Positions 1 to 10,932 of a stretch of DNA of 33,533 nt are shown piece by piece. Numbering within the stretch: position 1 is the first letter of the stretch; each line of letters opens with the position of its first letter. The notes under the pieces are model-generated. The model saw nothing but the letters and a program-made list of their open reading frames with translations, had not been told where the DNA came from and searched no databases. Source of the stretch: Phallusia fumigata (Eukaryota > Chordata > Ascidiacea > Phlebobranchia > Ascidiidae); the NCBI GenBank assembly GCA_008931825.1, contig QXVZ01007174.1, positions 1 through 33,533 of the forward strand, written 5' to 3'. The translations under genes were made by a program, and so were the position numbers.

Positions 1-618
1 GTCTGTGAGTACAACTTATTTCCGAAGATTGTCTCAAGAAAGTTTTGTACTTACATGTCAAGTTCATTTTGTTGCGCTTTGATAGCTGCGGTCATCACTT
101 GTTGCACATTTTGTTTCTGTTAATAGCGTTTTTGTAACAGAATGAAAGGTTCGTTCTAATTACCGTATGTCATGCAACTTGGTGGCAATGTATTTCAAAA
201 CTTTGTGAAGTTGATTAGGATCTTACACTTTATTTGGCAGAATTTGTTTGTGATGAATGATGGAAGTACTGCGAAAGTTTGAACGGCAAGGTTGTTCCGC
301 GTGTTGGTGAACAAGGTCAAACCATCTACTCGACTTTTAAAGTAGAGAACAAAGCTCCACTTCGACTCTGTGAATTTAGCAAGAATTATTTTGGCCTAAA
401 AAGCAACTACCACCACCGAACAGGGTCTTTTTCTCGAAATTATTGTCACATGGAGGTGAAAGATTTGTTGTTTTCATTACTGGTGACTGAAAAAAAATCT
501 ATTGTAAAGTTGTGGTTCCAATGAACTTTGTAACTCGCTAATTAGAGATTAACTCTTAAAAAATAAAAAAATTGCATGATATACAATGGTTTCAAATAAC
601 AATAATTCAATCTTTCAG

Positions 619-1289
619 ATCAGCAAACTTTAACATGTATGCTGTGCAAAGCGAACCTCGAGGCATTCAATTAACGGCGCCTCGAGTTCGCAGGTTCTGT
701 GCATTGCGACATGACGTCAGAGCGTATCCTGTCTGGGGAAGCGGTGTTGGAATCACTTTGCACGATGCTGCATTGCTAATCAGCTCTCACCGCAAGGAGC
801 TGAAAGTATCAGACGCACGAGATACAATCTGCAAGTACAACTTGTTTACCAAATATTTACTTATTGACATTTCTTTAATTACTGTGTCGATTGCATTTAA
901 AATACTTACTGCTGCACAGGTAATGTTTTGTCCAGATGACCTATTTATCGACATGACTTCTCATAACTTGAGCAACATCAAAAGTTGACTTAAACCAATT
1001 TTAGGTTGGTAACGATACTGGACACAGTATTGCAGCGTGTGGTTCAGTTAACCAGGCAATTGAATACGAAGGGGACTGTTTTTTACTACCATTTGTTGTC
1101 GTTGAAATTGATAAAGGCGCCAGTGAAAGGTCTAAACGAAGCTGTTACCCTTGGATTAATAAAAAGGTCAGTGACAAAAATAGGTGACCAATGAAATCTG
1201 CTGCCAATATTTTCAGTTTTGCTTCAAAATATTGGAATGTGTTTCAGTTTGTCACTGAAAAAGGACTAATAGCAGTTATTTCCCGGTAG
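619..1289 (+). other. Unrecognised plus-strand exon-like reading frame, possibly broken
   Basis: No family recognised. A frame opens after a CTTTCAG acceptor (exon from about 619) and runs to a good donor, CACAG|GTAATG, at 919/920. A second segment starts after TTTTAG at 1005, in the same phase (0), and stays open to a TGA at 1185. The same frame then continues to TAG at 1287-1289, giving about 94 codons with one internal stop. The region is less AT-rich than its surroundings. A further exon-like frame follows a TATAG acceptor at 1373 and stops at 1519. In 620-840 other frames, including minus-strand ones, are also partly open, so direction is uncertain. It could be a decayed gene or chance in GC-richer DNA. 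It is unrelated to the lectin genes. Confidence 0.25.
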
Positions 1290-1521
1290 TCCGTGCTGCG
1301 TTCTTCGAGTTGTATTGTAAACAAACACAAGTAAACAGAATGAATGAACTTAACACGTACACTCTTATATAGGTGAACGATTGACAATTAACATTGCAAG
1401 GCACAACACAAGATTAAGAATTACTGTTCTTGCGGAACCTAATTGGAATGCTGAGTATTTGCTATTGCGCCATAATCACACAAGGTTCGAAATGAAACAC
1501 CAGTTACAACACAGGGTTTAA

Positions 1522-2399
1522 AATGAGCGCAACAATAAAAATCCGTAACAGTCCGATCTTATTAAAATTTTCATTTGCCCTTAAGCTTATACTACAATAA
1601 GGACTACAACATACGTAATGGAAAATGTGTGGCTAAAAGGACAAAATAACCAACTAGGTAAGTAAAATCGCCTGTAACTTAATTTTCAGTTAGTCATCAA
1701 AGCCTTGAGGTATGTACAAAATATGGCGCATTGTCTTTAGTTAGCAAACATAATTAGTTGAACAAAGTTAACGGCTTTGCAATTAACGTTGCATTGATTT
1801 TTGAAATTTGCATTGAAATTTATTTTGCGTGTTCCCGTTACCACCAGCTTTGTGTTTCGATCTTGAAATACATCAAGCAGTTTGAATTGTCATGATGGGA
1901 CGAGATGTGTTCGAAAAGATTTTAAAGAGTCAGATGCCGTATCTGGTATGTCCAGAACATTTGCGCTGTTATTGCTAAAATTAAATAAACCGAAGTCCTC
2001 AAAAAACTTAGTTAGCCACATTTGTATTTAAATTTAAAAATTATGATGCTTTTTCGAGGACATAATTTGCTATTAATCTCAAAGATAATGCCAGGCTGTT
2101 TTAAGTGCCAATTAGATTCATGCAATTTTTTATTGATCCAATAATATTAAATACAAAAGAAACAATATAGAAAAACAATGGTACATTTTTTCTCTTCTTA
2201 CAAATTAAAAACCTAATACATGTAATGTGAGACAACATCTCGAACTCTTTTGTGCCGTAGCCATACATTAATAGTAACAGATATAACAACTTTCGCTTGT
2301 AAGTCCGTTTAAAGTGTACCAAATTGGTTTGCCTCTGTTTTACCACATTATCATAGTTTGCACTGGTATGCAAGAATTTGGTTTCGTAGTTTGTGACAT
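1522..2399. other. Intergenic, AT-rich; little seen
   Basis: No convincing gene. On the plus strand a short frame starts MMGRDVFEKIL at about 1892 and has a possible donor (CTG|GTATGT), but it is only 28 codons to the stop. A minus-strand AATAAA (TTTATT at 2129-2134) lies about 270 bp downstream of the receptor-A tail stop and could be its poly(A) signal. Confidence 0.4.
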
Positions 2400-3166
2400 T
2401 TAGTTTTCATATTCGTATTGAATCGCAGCTTGGTCCCCACTTGCAAAAATGGATGCTTTATTTCCGGCTTCAATGAACTCGTAATGATGCTTTGCGTTTT
2501 CGTTTCCAGTCGTGTGTGGTGCAGTCATCGAATCGACGCATTTGTCTTTAGCCTGGTTCTTGTTTTTATCATTGGAAACGTTAATGTAGACTAAAGCTTG
2601 ATTTGGGTTAGAGCCTGATTGACAACCAATTCTAGTTTCATTATTAAATATGAAATAGTGTGTCGATTTAGAATAGTTCTGTAATAAGCATTTTTAACCA
2701 ATTTTGCACAATTTTTGTAATGGCACAAAACCATTAACAAAAAACTTCCCAGTATCTTTTATTTTCCCGCGTTCACCCGTGAAACAATCAGTGCGTTTGA
2801 CCAGTTGAATCTATGAAGAAAAGTTGACAGTTGGAAGAGTAATGTTGTTGCAAACAAATAAGCCCTTCTGTTTGCTGGATTTTTGAAAAGCCTCTCCGAA
2901 CTATTCAAAATAAAAAGGACCCAAACACTTTGTACACGTGTTTATAGTTACCTGTCACAGTAGCTGTTTTCTTTTTTAGTAATTCGTAAAGCTCTGTAGT
3001 CTTAACATTTGCTACGGTGGCACTTCTATTACGACATCCGACTTCAGCTTCAGAATATGAATTGACAAGTGGCGTGAATACAACCAGATATTCATAACCT
3101 TGGAAACGGGGTTTGGGCGTGCAAAAGTTGAACAAACAAAAATGAAACGAAAACTACAGTTTTCAT
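2400..3166 (-). pseudogene. Receptor A: relic C-type lectin receptor (broken exon 1 plus intact ITIM-type tail exon)
   Basis: Two pieces of the family remain. Exon 1 (2952-3166) matches receptor B exon 1: a hydrophobic signal peptide (MKTVVFVSFLFVQLLHAQT) and the first CTLD half, with conserved FQGYEYLVVFTPLVNSY, one Cys and ATVANVKTTELYELL. A 5-nt deletion relative to B (about 3107-3111) right after the signal peptide puts the rest out of frame. The exon is 215 nt, where the family needs a length of 3n+1. The donor is intact. The last exon (about 2400-2614, 71 codons and a stop) is open and encodes a tail with LVYINV (fits the ITIM consensus), HYEFI and QYEYEN. Its SNPN stretch matches the start of the B tail. 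I found no CTLD half 2, stalk or TM exon between the pieces. The acceptor at 2614 is uncertain. Probably a pseudogene, though the tail exon could still be used. Confidence 0.6.
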
Positions 3167-3568
3167 ATTGATGCTGGGACGACAAAAAACATAATACTAC
3201 AATTATTCTGTATGATTCTTAGGTTATTTTACTTCATTTGTTTGGTTTTGAAATCGCTGTTCATATTTTGTATCTTTTAGGTAAAACTTACTAGGCTTAA
3301 CTATCATTTGTAGTAAGCTGGCACATAAACTAACATTAGGCCAGTCTTGCTTTGACATCTCTATGTTCATCTGCACTTATTTCAATTGCGCTACTGGTTT
3401 TGGTCCACCCACTTTACACACAAGGAAGTCCTTGCGTCATTGTTGAAAGTCCACTATCATACGTTGCAGATTTGGCTGCTGTCTATAAAAGTATGTGCTG
3501 TGTATGCTGATAAATGCACAACAGATTATAAACTCGGATGAATTATTTACACTTTATACAGTGTTGAA

Positions 3569-3574
3569 TTTATT
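3569..3574 (-). terminator. Candidate poly(A) signal of receptor B
   Basis: AATAAA on the minus strand, about 160 bp downstream of the B stop codon. Position and hexamer fit, but AT-rich DNA gives many such hexamers. Confidence 0.35.
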
Positions 3575-3735
3575 GGTGTTGTCGCAATTAATCGTCAGTG
3601 TAGATCTACATCTACGAAACAATAAATATATATGGTAGCAAAAACATTTTGTTAAACGCGATACCTACATACAGTATTCTTCAATTCAAAAAAAATTGCC
3701 AAATAATAAGGCACAATAGTTGTACACTGAAGTTT

Positions 3736-6434
3736 TTATTTCTTTGTTTTATTCACGACAGCGTACAAGTCTCCGCTACAATCAAGTTCAGACTGGGAAC
3801 TTTCATCTTGTTGCTTGATTCCATCCTTATCCTTGACAACCACAGCGTACATCTCTTGGTTTTCCACGCTTTCATCGAGATTGTTCACAGACTCGTACTG
3901 CTGGCATTCTGAACCTTGGTTTTCATAGTTATTCGGAATTCCAACATCTTCTGTTGTGGCGTACGTTGCTGCTTCACTCCGATCTGCAGTGCAGTTGTAG
4001 ATCTCGTTGAAAACAGTGCCATAGTTATGTCGTGTATTATCCTCGGTCATGTTGGAAACATTTTCAAAATCAACACTGATGTATTCGGGTTGATTGATCT
4101 CGTTTTCATTGCCGGTAACATTCGCATACGTTGGTTTGTTTGGGTTGGAATCGTTTTGGCTAGTCGGCTTGATTTCACCTGTGGAAATAAAGGCATGAAA
4201 CAGGTGTGACTTCCTCAGTTAGTATTTTGATTTATTGCATAACATCAGGAGCTTTACCTGCATAAAAATCATAATTTTATCCAGTGCTTTTATACAAGGC
4301 GCCTAAAAATTTGTCGCATATTAAAACGCGTAGATTTCAAAAATTATTTCGGATATCCAACAAAACCTTTTTTTAAGATTTTCAGTGTGCCATCCCGATT
4401 GGAAATAAACAATGGCATTGGGGTTTTCTAAACAAGGTCTTACCAATTTCAGCATATTCCTGCGTCTCGTGTTTCAGTTCTGTATTGGATCTGCAAACAA
4501 TAAACGGTGAAAGAAAGTTTGCACGTAAGGTAATTGTTTAAGCAACTTTAAAGTGTTGTTACCTTCTGCGTTTGCGGAACATGAAAATGGCTGCAGCACC
4601 AGTGGCAACTATGACGCAAACAGAAACAGTCGCAGCCACAACTACCAAAGTTGAATCGCTTCCTTGACCTGTAAGTACAACAAGCTGCTCAATGTTTCAT
4701 TTGCCTTGGGTTTTTGTATGTTTGGTCTAGTTTCTCATGTTCCATTAACAGGTTATTGCGCATTTTGCCGTTGATTTAAATCATTTTCAGCAAAGCTAAT
4801 TTACACAACTTGCTGGTTTGTAGTAATCTCTACTATTATTTTGTTTAGGTTGCGCTACGTCATTTCCTGTAGCTTGGACTCAGTGTTCGGCTTCTTACAC
4901 AAAGTTATCACAATAATTGGCTACCAAAGTACGCTGTAAACGTTGTAGGGTTTACCCCTGGTTTTAATGACGTTGCATCCGTACCTGGTACATCGTGAAC
5001 CCTTGAATTGTAATCGTTACTTGTAGATGGTTTTGTCGATTCCGGCATATTGATTTCAGTTAAGCCTGTCCAAGCGTGACATATAAAAACTGGAAAACCA
5101 AATTAGTTTTACCTTGCACGTGATGAGTGGTGGGGTCAAGCAAACTTTGAAAAGTACTGGATGGTGTTGAGGTGAGCAATGTTGGACTTGTTGATATTTT
5201 TATAGTAGTAGTAGTTGCGGACGCTGTAGTGGTCGCAGAAACTGCACAATACATTGTGGTTTAATTGAATGAAGTTACACCTGACACGAGCCAGCCATAC
5301 TTGCATTATGAATCAATTTTATATGTCGAGAGTTGCATGGTGATTGATGTCAGCAAATTTACGGCCTCTAACCCAGACAGTTGCTACTTTATTTGTTGGG
5401 TTGCAATTAAATCAGAATTGGTGGAAACGGCAAACCAGTTCTCATGACAACTGCACAAAGATTAAAATACGCTATTACCTAAAGTTCTTCTTTGGCAAAT
5501 GTATCTGGAAGTAATGGAACACTTGACATCCAACCATCTTGTGCTTGGTTTTTCTCTCCATCCTATCGTCACACAATCCTCATTTTCACCTGCGTCATTT
5601 GGTTCTCCTGTTCTCCACAGCATTCCGATGATTTTAACATTTGTCCCATCTGTCCATTGAAGCGTGTTTGTAGTTTGGTTCCTCCTTGCACCGATGTAGA
5701 ATGAGTATGGGATAGCTAAGAAATGCGAATGTACCCCAAATCTTGTTAGTCAACGATAATAAAATAGTTTACACGGGTAAAATATTTAGGCGACATTTTT
5801 GTTCTGCTTAAACATCAAACATTTTCCAACACGGAAAACAATTTTCTAGCGACAAGACTTCAAAAATGAAAACAAATTAACTACAGGTACAGATGGTAAC
5901 CACAAGACAATCAACTAGAATTACAATCGATTTTTGCAAGTATCTTTCAGTGCTCTTTCGTGCCTTTCACTGTTGTCAAAAGAGACAGACATGAAATAGA
6001 GTTTTAACCTTCCTTTATAATGTGTGCAAAATTACCGGCATTTTTATTTGAAGCATTAGATTTCATCGCTACCTGAATTTTTTTGACTCGGTAGAATAAT
6101 GATATTACCAATGTAAATAAGAGCAAAACAAACCCCTCAGTTTAATACTGTTCCAATAAGCGTCTCAAGATTAAAAAAAGATTATAAGTAACCATCTATA
6201 AACAAAGGTACCTGACGCGGTTTTTGTTTTCTGTTTCAGTAATTCGTAAAGCGCTGTAGTTTTAACATTTGCAACGGTAGCAGTTCTTTCAAGACATCCA
6301 GCTTCAGCTTCAGCATATGAATTGACAAGTGGCGTGAATACAACGAGATATTCATATCCTTGGAATGTCTCCCAGGTTTGGGCGTGCAAAAGTTGAGTAA
6401 ACAAAAATGAAACAACAACTACACCTTTCATCAT
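3736..6434 (-). CDS. Receptor B: type I C-type lectin-like receptor with nine tail tyrosine motifs
   Basis: Complete seven-exon model: 6212-6434, 5479-5715, 5113-5241, 4985-5065, 4563-4668, 4444-4490, 3736-4178. Phases agree throughout (1,1,1,1,2,1). Either of two adjacent ATGs (6434 or 6431) can start it. The protein is about 420 aa. Signal peptide MKGVVVVSFLFTQLLHAQT is followed by a CTLD over exons 1-2 with WETFQGYEY, a first Cys in AEAGC, FYIGARRNQTTN, EPNDAGENEDC and a final ICQ. EPN and the second acidic position keep the mannose-binding-protein spacing, but WND is WLD, so calcium/sugar binding is uncertain. Two Thr/Ser-rich stalk exons follow, then a TM segment (TLVVVAATVSVCVIVATGAA) with a FRKRR stop-transfer. 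The short exon has EYAEI. The last exon has YANV, YISV, YGTV, YNCT, YATT, YENQ, YESV, YAVV and YAVV. These are potential SH2 docking sites; the role is inferred. Confidence 0.8.
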
Positions 6435-7489
6435 AATGCTGTGACAACAAATACGTAATAGCTGTATCAGACGCTTTTGCTTTTTTGCTTTATATCTGAT
6501 TAAATGCTAACTTTAAAGGAACATAAAATTTTTCAGTTAGAATTTTTCCACATTGCTAGTGAACGTACCACCGATCATCGCATGTAAGCTTGTAAGCTCA
6601 CATATATCTCCCTGTTCTTGCTTCGACGTGCATGTTCAGCAGGTAGTAATTGCTGATAGAGCTTTAATCCACCCACTAAAAAACGTCACAATTAGAAACG
6701 GAAGTCCTGCGTCATTATTAACATTCCACTGAGGTGCATTGGAAAGCATGCATTGCCGTATCGGTTGCTGTCTGTGACAATGACAATTCGGTAATATGCG
6801 ATTTAACAACTCTTTCCAATCCGAATAAGTTTCAAACAACGATACAGAAAGTATTTTAAAGAAAGTCTCACCTGTTGAGTAAACCAGAGCTTAAACCATG
6901 AAGTTACACTGTCGGTTGCTGCTAAATAACAAGTGTTGTGTCATTATTAATCAATGTTTAGTAGTCAATCCAAAAAGAAAACCTCATTAAACTGAACATC
7001 CACAACATGTATTTCTTGGTTATCCGATTTCATTAAAACCGCCGACTATCGTTCGTTTTTGTACGTATGACACACAGTTTTTCTGCAACACTTGTGATAA
7101 TAAACCACTAGCAACGATGGCTACAACCATCTGAACCGGTTTTTCTGTCTGTAAATACCTCGTTCCTCTTGTTTCGAGTTGGTTAACACTGGTTATAATA
7201 CTAGACGATAATGATTGAAACGATTGAAATATGCGTTGCGTATCGGTTCTTCCCTGAACAGTTGCGTTTTAATTGATAAACTGATTGAACCGATGTCGTA
7301 AAAACCTTTGCTGGTAACACGTATTTAAATCTTAAAGCGTAGAAGTTTTACTCGTAAAGATAATGTCAGAACGTTTCAGTGACAAACCCCCCTTCCGGAC
7401 AAATCTTGCACTTTAAATTCCTGCGTTTTGTCACACGTCTGTTGCCATTTAACTGAAAAACAAAACTTGAAACCTGCAAACGACACATC
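6435..7489. other. Upstream region of receptor B, partly shared with upstream of A
   Basis: Within it, 6655-6780 resembles 3390-3490 upstream of receptor A: both have CCACCCACT, GGAAGTCC..TGCGTCATT and GGTTGCTGTCT or similar. Upstream flanks were therefore duplicated with the genes and may hold shared promoter elements. A minus-strand stretch containing QWNVNNDAG recalls the CTLD motif QWNVDEPND but has nothing else of the domain. No other gene seen. Confidence 0.4.
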
Positions 7490-7564
7490 NAATTCCTGCG
7501 TTTTGTCACACGTCTGTTGCCATTTAACTGAAAAACAAAACTTGAAACCTGCAAACGACACATC
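7416..7564. repeat. Exact 74-bp direct duplication flanking a single N (assembly join)
   Basis: 7416-7489 and 7491-7564 read as identical, separated only by the N at 7490. This is the signature of two contig ends that overlap but were not merged. It is probably one copy in the real genome. Confidence 0.8.
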
Positions 7565-8040
7565 TACCTTTTTTAAATTTGCAAAAGCACTTCGACACAG
7601 AAGTCCAACATAATTTTTATTAATACAAACATTACTAAATACAAAACACACAATATACAAACAGCAATGTTATTTGTTTCCCACAACAAACAACTTTTTT
7701 TTCCATTTAACATAACATTTGGTGGACAACGTCTGGTATAGTTTTGTGGCGCCATCGTACGTTAATAACAAAAATTTTCGTTTGAAAGTCTATTTTGTGT
7801 ATTTATCAAATCAGTTTACCAACAGGAGTTTAAATGACGTCAACCACTGGCAGAATTTATAATACCATTCCACCATTACTAACACAGCGCTACAAAGTTG
7901 TATTTGAACGTCAACAATATACTACCTGCATACGGTTAATGTCCACTAGTATAGACACATTGAAAGAAAATACAAACAACAATCATAATAGCTGGCTGCA
8001 ATCAGCTAAATTCAGCTAAGTCGTTGGTTAGGGGTGGCAT
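7565..8040. other. 3' flank of receptor C
   Basis: AT-rich sequence without a supported gene. A minus-strand AATAAA (TTTATT at 7616-7621) about 420 bp past the C stop is a possible poly(A) signal. The plus-strand frame at 7834-8019 has no family features. Confidence 0.35.
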
Positions 8041-8930
8041 TTACAAACGTACATTCACGTAATTTTGATGGATGTTTGTAACTTGATCGTAAAAATGACC
8101 ATCATTTTCATGTTGTGTTTCGTCAATAACAATGTGTGGATCGAAAAATACGTTGTAGTAGCTCATCTCATTTGGAACATTATCATACAATGGCGCCTCT
8201 AGTGTCCTGGAAACTCGTTGTTCAATGGTGTTAATAACTTGTTCTGCAAAGAGCGAATTAAAATTTTAGCTGTTGTTTGTATACCTGGACGCCATGTATA
8301 TAACTGGAAAAGGGTCGATCTCTATAGTTTATCAAAAAGCAACTCACATAATTGTAACTGAAGGCGTCATGAACAAGTTTGTCATGCGTTTACGTTAGAG
8401 ACCGCCATGTCATGCCAGTACAGCACTTTAAAACGTTCAATACCATGCTATCTGGACATAAAACAATCGGCGCAGTCTTACCGCTTTTGGGAAGTTTATT
8501 TCTATCTTCAAGCGTATCTTCTTTGGATCTGCAAGATACAATGCACAATAAGAAAGTAATAATGATTTCGCGGATATTTACTTACCTTTCGTGGCGGTGG
8601 CAGATAAACAAGACAATCAATGAAGAAACAATGACGAACCCAGCAACTGACCCGACAACACAAAGAATCAACGGGAGGCCCATCCCTATAAAATGCAAAT
8701 TCCATTTCATTACATTGTTTTTTAATGTTTGAAGCAAGCTGCAGTCGTAAGTCATTGGTCCCACTTCACCGCTGTTTCGGAATAGCTTCATATTTATTTT
8801 GTGACGTGTAAATTTCCTTGGTCTATGTTCTATTTGTTTTGACTTCTGCTGTAGCAGAATGACGCTTTGTTACTTTTGCCTAATGACTAATATTTACTTT
8901 ATTTTTACCTGCGTTCTCTACTGTTGTTGC
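8041..8930 (-). CDS. Receptor C, 3' part: stalk end, TM and four-tyrosine tail (5' exons lost at an assembly gap)
   Basis: Exons in order: the end of a stalk exon (8909-8930, coding ATTVENA, donor GTAAAA) cut by the N at 8931; a TM exon (8586-8685) coding GMGLPLILCVVGSVAGFVIV and further hydrophobics, ending in HRHER; a 47-bp exon (8482-8528); and the tail exon (8041-8243, stop TAA). Phases (1,2,1) match the other receptors, and the 47-bp exon has the same length as in B and E. Tail motifs are LYDNV, SYYNVF, FYDQV and NYVNV, potential Grb2-type or other SH2 docking sites. Signal peptide and CTLD exons must lie in the gap. The sequence just right of the N matches the flank upstream of the exon 1 at 33057-33189, which suggests what kind of 5' end is missing. 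Confidence 0.7.
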
Positions 8931-8931
8931 N
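8931..8931. other. Single N: assembly gap hiding the 5' exons of receptor C
   Basis: Left of the N is the 3' end of a stalk exon. Right of it is upstream-flank sequence. Stalk start, both CTLD exons and the start codon are missing, so sequence has been lost here. Confidence 0.75.
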
Positions 8932-9290
8932 CCCAAACGGAAACTCTTTACTTTCAAAAAGCTACGTAAAATCTTATTTTATCTCAACACTTTCTGGGAG
9001 CATCAGCAATCTCTACTTTATGTTTAGTCTGCTTAACCTGGCAACTGTTACAACAATACACGTCAACAAGGATAATACACGTTGAGGATATTACATTATT
9101 GTACAACAACAGAGAAAGTGTTGTTTTTTGCACGCGATCTTTCGTACATTAGCTCTAAATGATAGAAGGTACTGTGCCAGCAAACGTTTACCAGATACCA
9201 TAAAGCAAATTTATTTCAATGGTAACCCGCTTTTCATGATAGGCGAAAAATTAAAGTGTGCCTTTATAGCTTTCGTACGTATTTACTAAA
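8932..9290. repeat. Receptor upstream-flank copy, repeated at 33207-33533
   Basis: From CCCAAACGGAA onward this closely matches 33207 to the window end, including CTTTCAAAAAGCTAC, ATCTCAACACTTTCTGGGAG and ACACGTCAACAAGGATAATAC. At 33207 it lies directly 5' of a receptor exon 1, so it is probably promoter or 5' flank duplicated with the gene. Confidence 0.75.
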
Positions 9291-9965
9291 TTTTACTTGC
9301 GTTTTGGTGATACGGTCTGTCTTTAATTTTTGCATGATGTACCTCGGCACACGATTAAATTCCGCAAGGCCGCAAAACACAAGACAAAGAGATACACGAG
9401 ATCTTTATTTGCAGTTATAGGGTTGGGTAAAAATATTTTCACAAAGTCTTGGTATAAACTAACTCGACTTTCTACAGAGAAAGCATAACGAACGATTAAT
9501 AAATCAAAAAAGTTGGGAAAAGGCGAGTTGTTTGTCCGAGTTTTATCAAAAGTAGAATAACACATTGGGCAAACACGGCACTCTCGACGAGATAAAAAGA
9601 AAAAAGGCAACCTATCCGGTTTGTTGTAGGCGCGTGGGGCAAACGTAGTGAGAAGACACCACAGACACACCAAATGTAAAATGGCAAAATAATTATTTTA
9701 AGCCACCTCAATAACTATGTCAAGTAAAGTTTGTCAGACAACCTTTTTCAAACAATCATATAATTTTGCGCAACGTCATAGAAATACTGCGTGTTTTTAA
9801 ACCGCCAAGTGGTGCAGACCATACAGTAAACTTGCCACTACATCAGGAAAACAGAATACTACAAATTTCAGACCAAATGATAACATTAGAAACATAGAAA
9901 CTTTAGTTTGAAGAGAAGATAATAACATGCATTTTTTGCGTAATAGTGAAAGAACTAAAGTGTGA
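9291..9965. other. Intergenic between C and D; nothing recognised
   Basis: A minus-strand frame of 116 codons (9323-9673) is open but lacks family motifs or a usable splice context. No RNA gene or mobile element recognised. Confidence 0.3.
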
Positions 9966-9969
9966 AACT

Positions 9970-9975
9970 TTTATT
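9970..9975 (-). terminator. Candidate poly(A) signal of receptor D
   Basis: AATAAA on the minus strand about 50 bp after the D stop codon (10026-10028). The short distance makes it the best-placed of the cluster. Confidence 0.45.
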
Positions 9976-10025
9976 TACATCTTTACACAGATATTTTCCA
10001 TTATCCACAAACACTCAACAATAAT

Positions 10026-10932
10026 CTAGAGTGCAACGCTGTCGTAATAATGATTTTGGGGAATTTTTTCGTCTGTTGTTGTTTGTAGGTCAAGCTTTGA
10101 AACGTTGTTGTCGTTGGCAACATTTTCATACATTCGTTCTTTTGCTGGTTTTTTGAAATTGGAAGCCGCTGTCGCAGTTTTATTGTATTTGACTAGTTAA
10201 AAATAAAATATGTTTAATTGTTACGTGTTACTTCTGAAAGGTATTTCTAATGCTTTTTATGTCAAAGGAATTCCTGTAAAACGGTCTTGGCCCATGCAAA
10301 TTACCATTAAAAATATAATCATGCTTGCAAAATCTGAAAGTATATGCTGCATTGTAAACTAGACATAGTTTATAACTTTTTGAACAAAGTTGATATCAAT
10401 GTTTTGACATAACTTACCTATTTCAGCATCAGTCCGCTTATCTTTCACCCCTTCTGTTTCTTTCGTTGACCTGTGATTGTCAGTTTTAACCANCATTCCA
10501 AGTTAGATATTTTAACCGATAAAATCTTGCCGACGGATTTTATGTTACGCACATTTAGAGGCATGCAAGTCCGAAGACTATTGTTTGTTTCTACGAGCGA
10601 GGCTAAAATACCTAAGACACATTCGAATGGAAAATGTGGGATAGTGCCCACTTAGTATAGGCGCTGATTTTATCGTTAAAAAAGCAGTTAAATTTTGGTA
10701 ATATCCTACTTGTCATGTTTCCGATCTTTTTGACTAGGAAGTTGTGGAGTTCAGTTGTTTTAACTCTTGCCAACGTCGCATTTCTTGCAACGCACTCAGC
10801 TTCAGCGTTTTGAATAAGTTTAACGGTTGGAGAGTTTGCGATGAGGTATTCGTGGTCGTCATATGCATGCCAAGTTTCGCCATTAACAAACCGGCAAGCA
10901 GCACAGATGACGAGAAGTATATTGCACAACAT
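10026..10932 (-). CDS. Receptor D: lectin exon 1 and tyrosine tail, middle exons lost at an assembly gap
   Basis: Exon 1 (10710-10932) starts MLCNILLVICAACRFVNG, a good signal peptide, then WHAYDDHEYLIANS, a Cys in AEAECVARNAT and LARVKTTELHNFL. Its 223 nt give the expected phase 1 at donor A|GTAGGA. An upstream in-frame ATG would add about 31 hydrophobic residues; I prefer the start at 10932 because it matches the other genes. The 3' part is a 53-bp exon (10418-10470; STKETEGVKDKR, DAEI) and a tail exon (10026-10192, stop TAG) with RMYENV and YYDSV. The N at 10493 lies between them, and CTLD half 2, stalk and TM are absent. Phases of the remaining exons fit the family, so an assembly loss is more likely than a pseudogene, but a real deletion cannot be excluded. 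Confidence 0.65.
10493..10493. other. Single N: assembly gap inside receptor D
   Basis: Only about 240 bp separate the D tail exon pair from exon 1, too little for the missing CTLD, stalk and TM exons. No flanking duplication is seen here. Confidence 0.7.

Noticed and set aside
5492-5704. Plus-strand open frame of 70 codons
   Set aside because: It is the antisense of receptor B CTLD exon 2, whose motifs read on the minus strand.
6636-6839. QWNVNNDAG stretch as a CTLD relic
   Set aside because: Only a few residues match, and the nucleotides align better with the flank upstream of receptor A.
9323-9673. 116-codon minus-strand frame
   Set aside because: No start context, motif or splice partner seen; lies between two gene ends and is likely chance.
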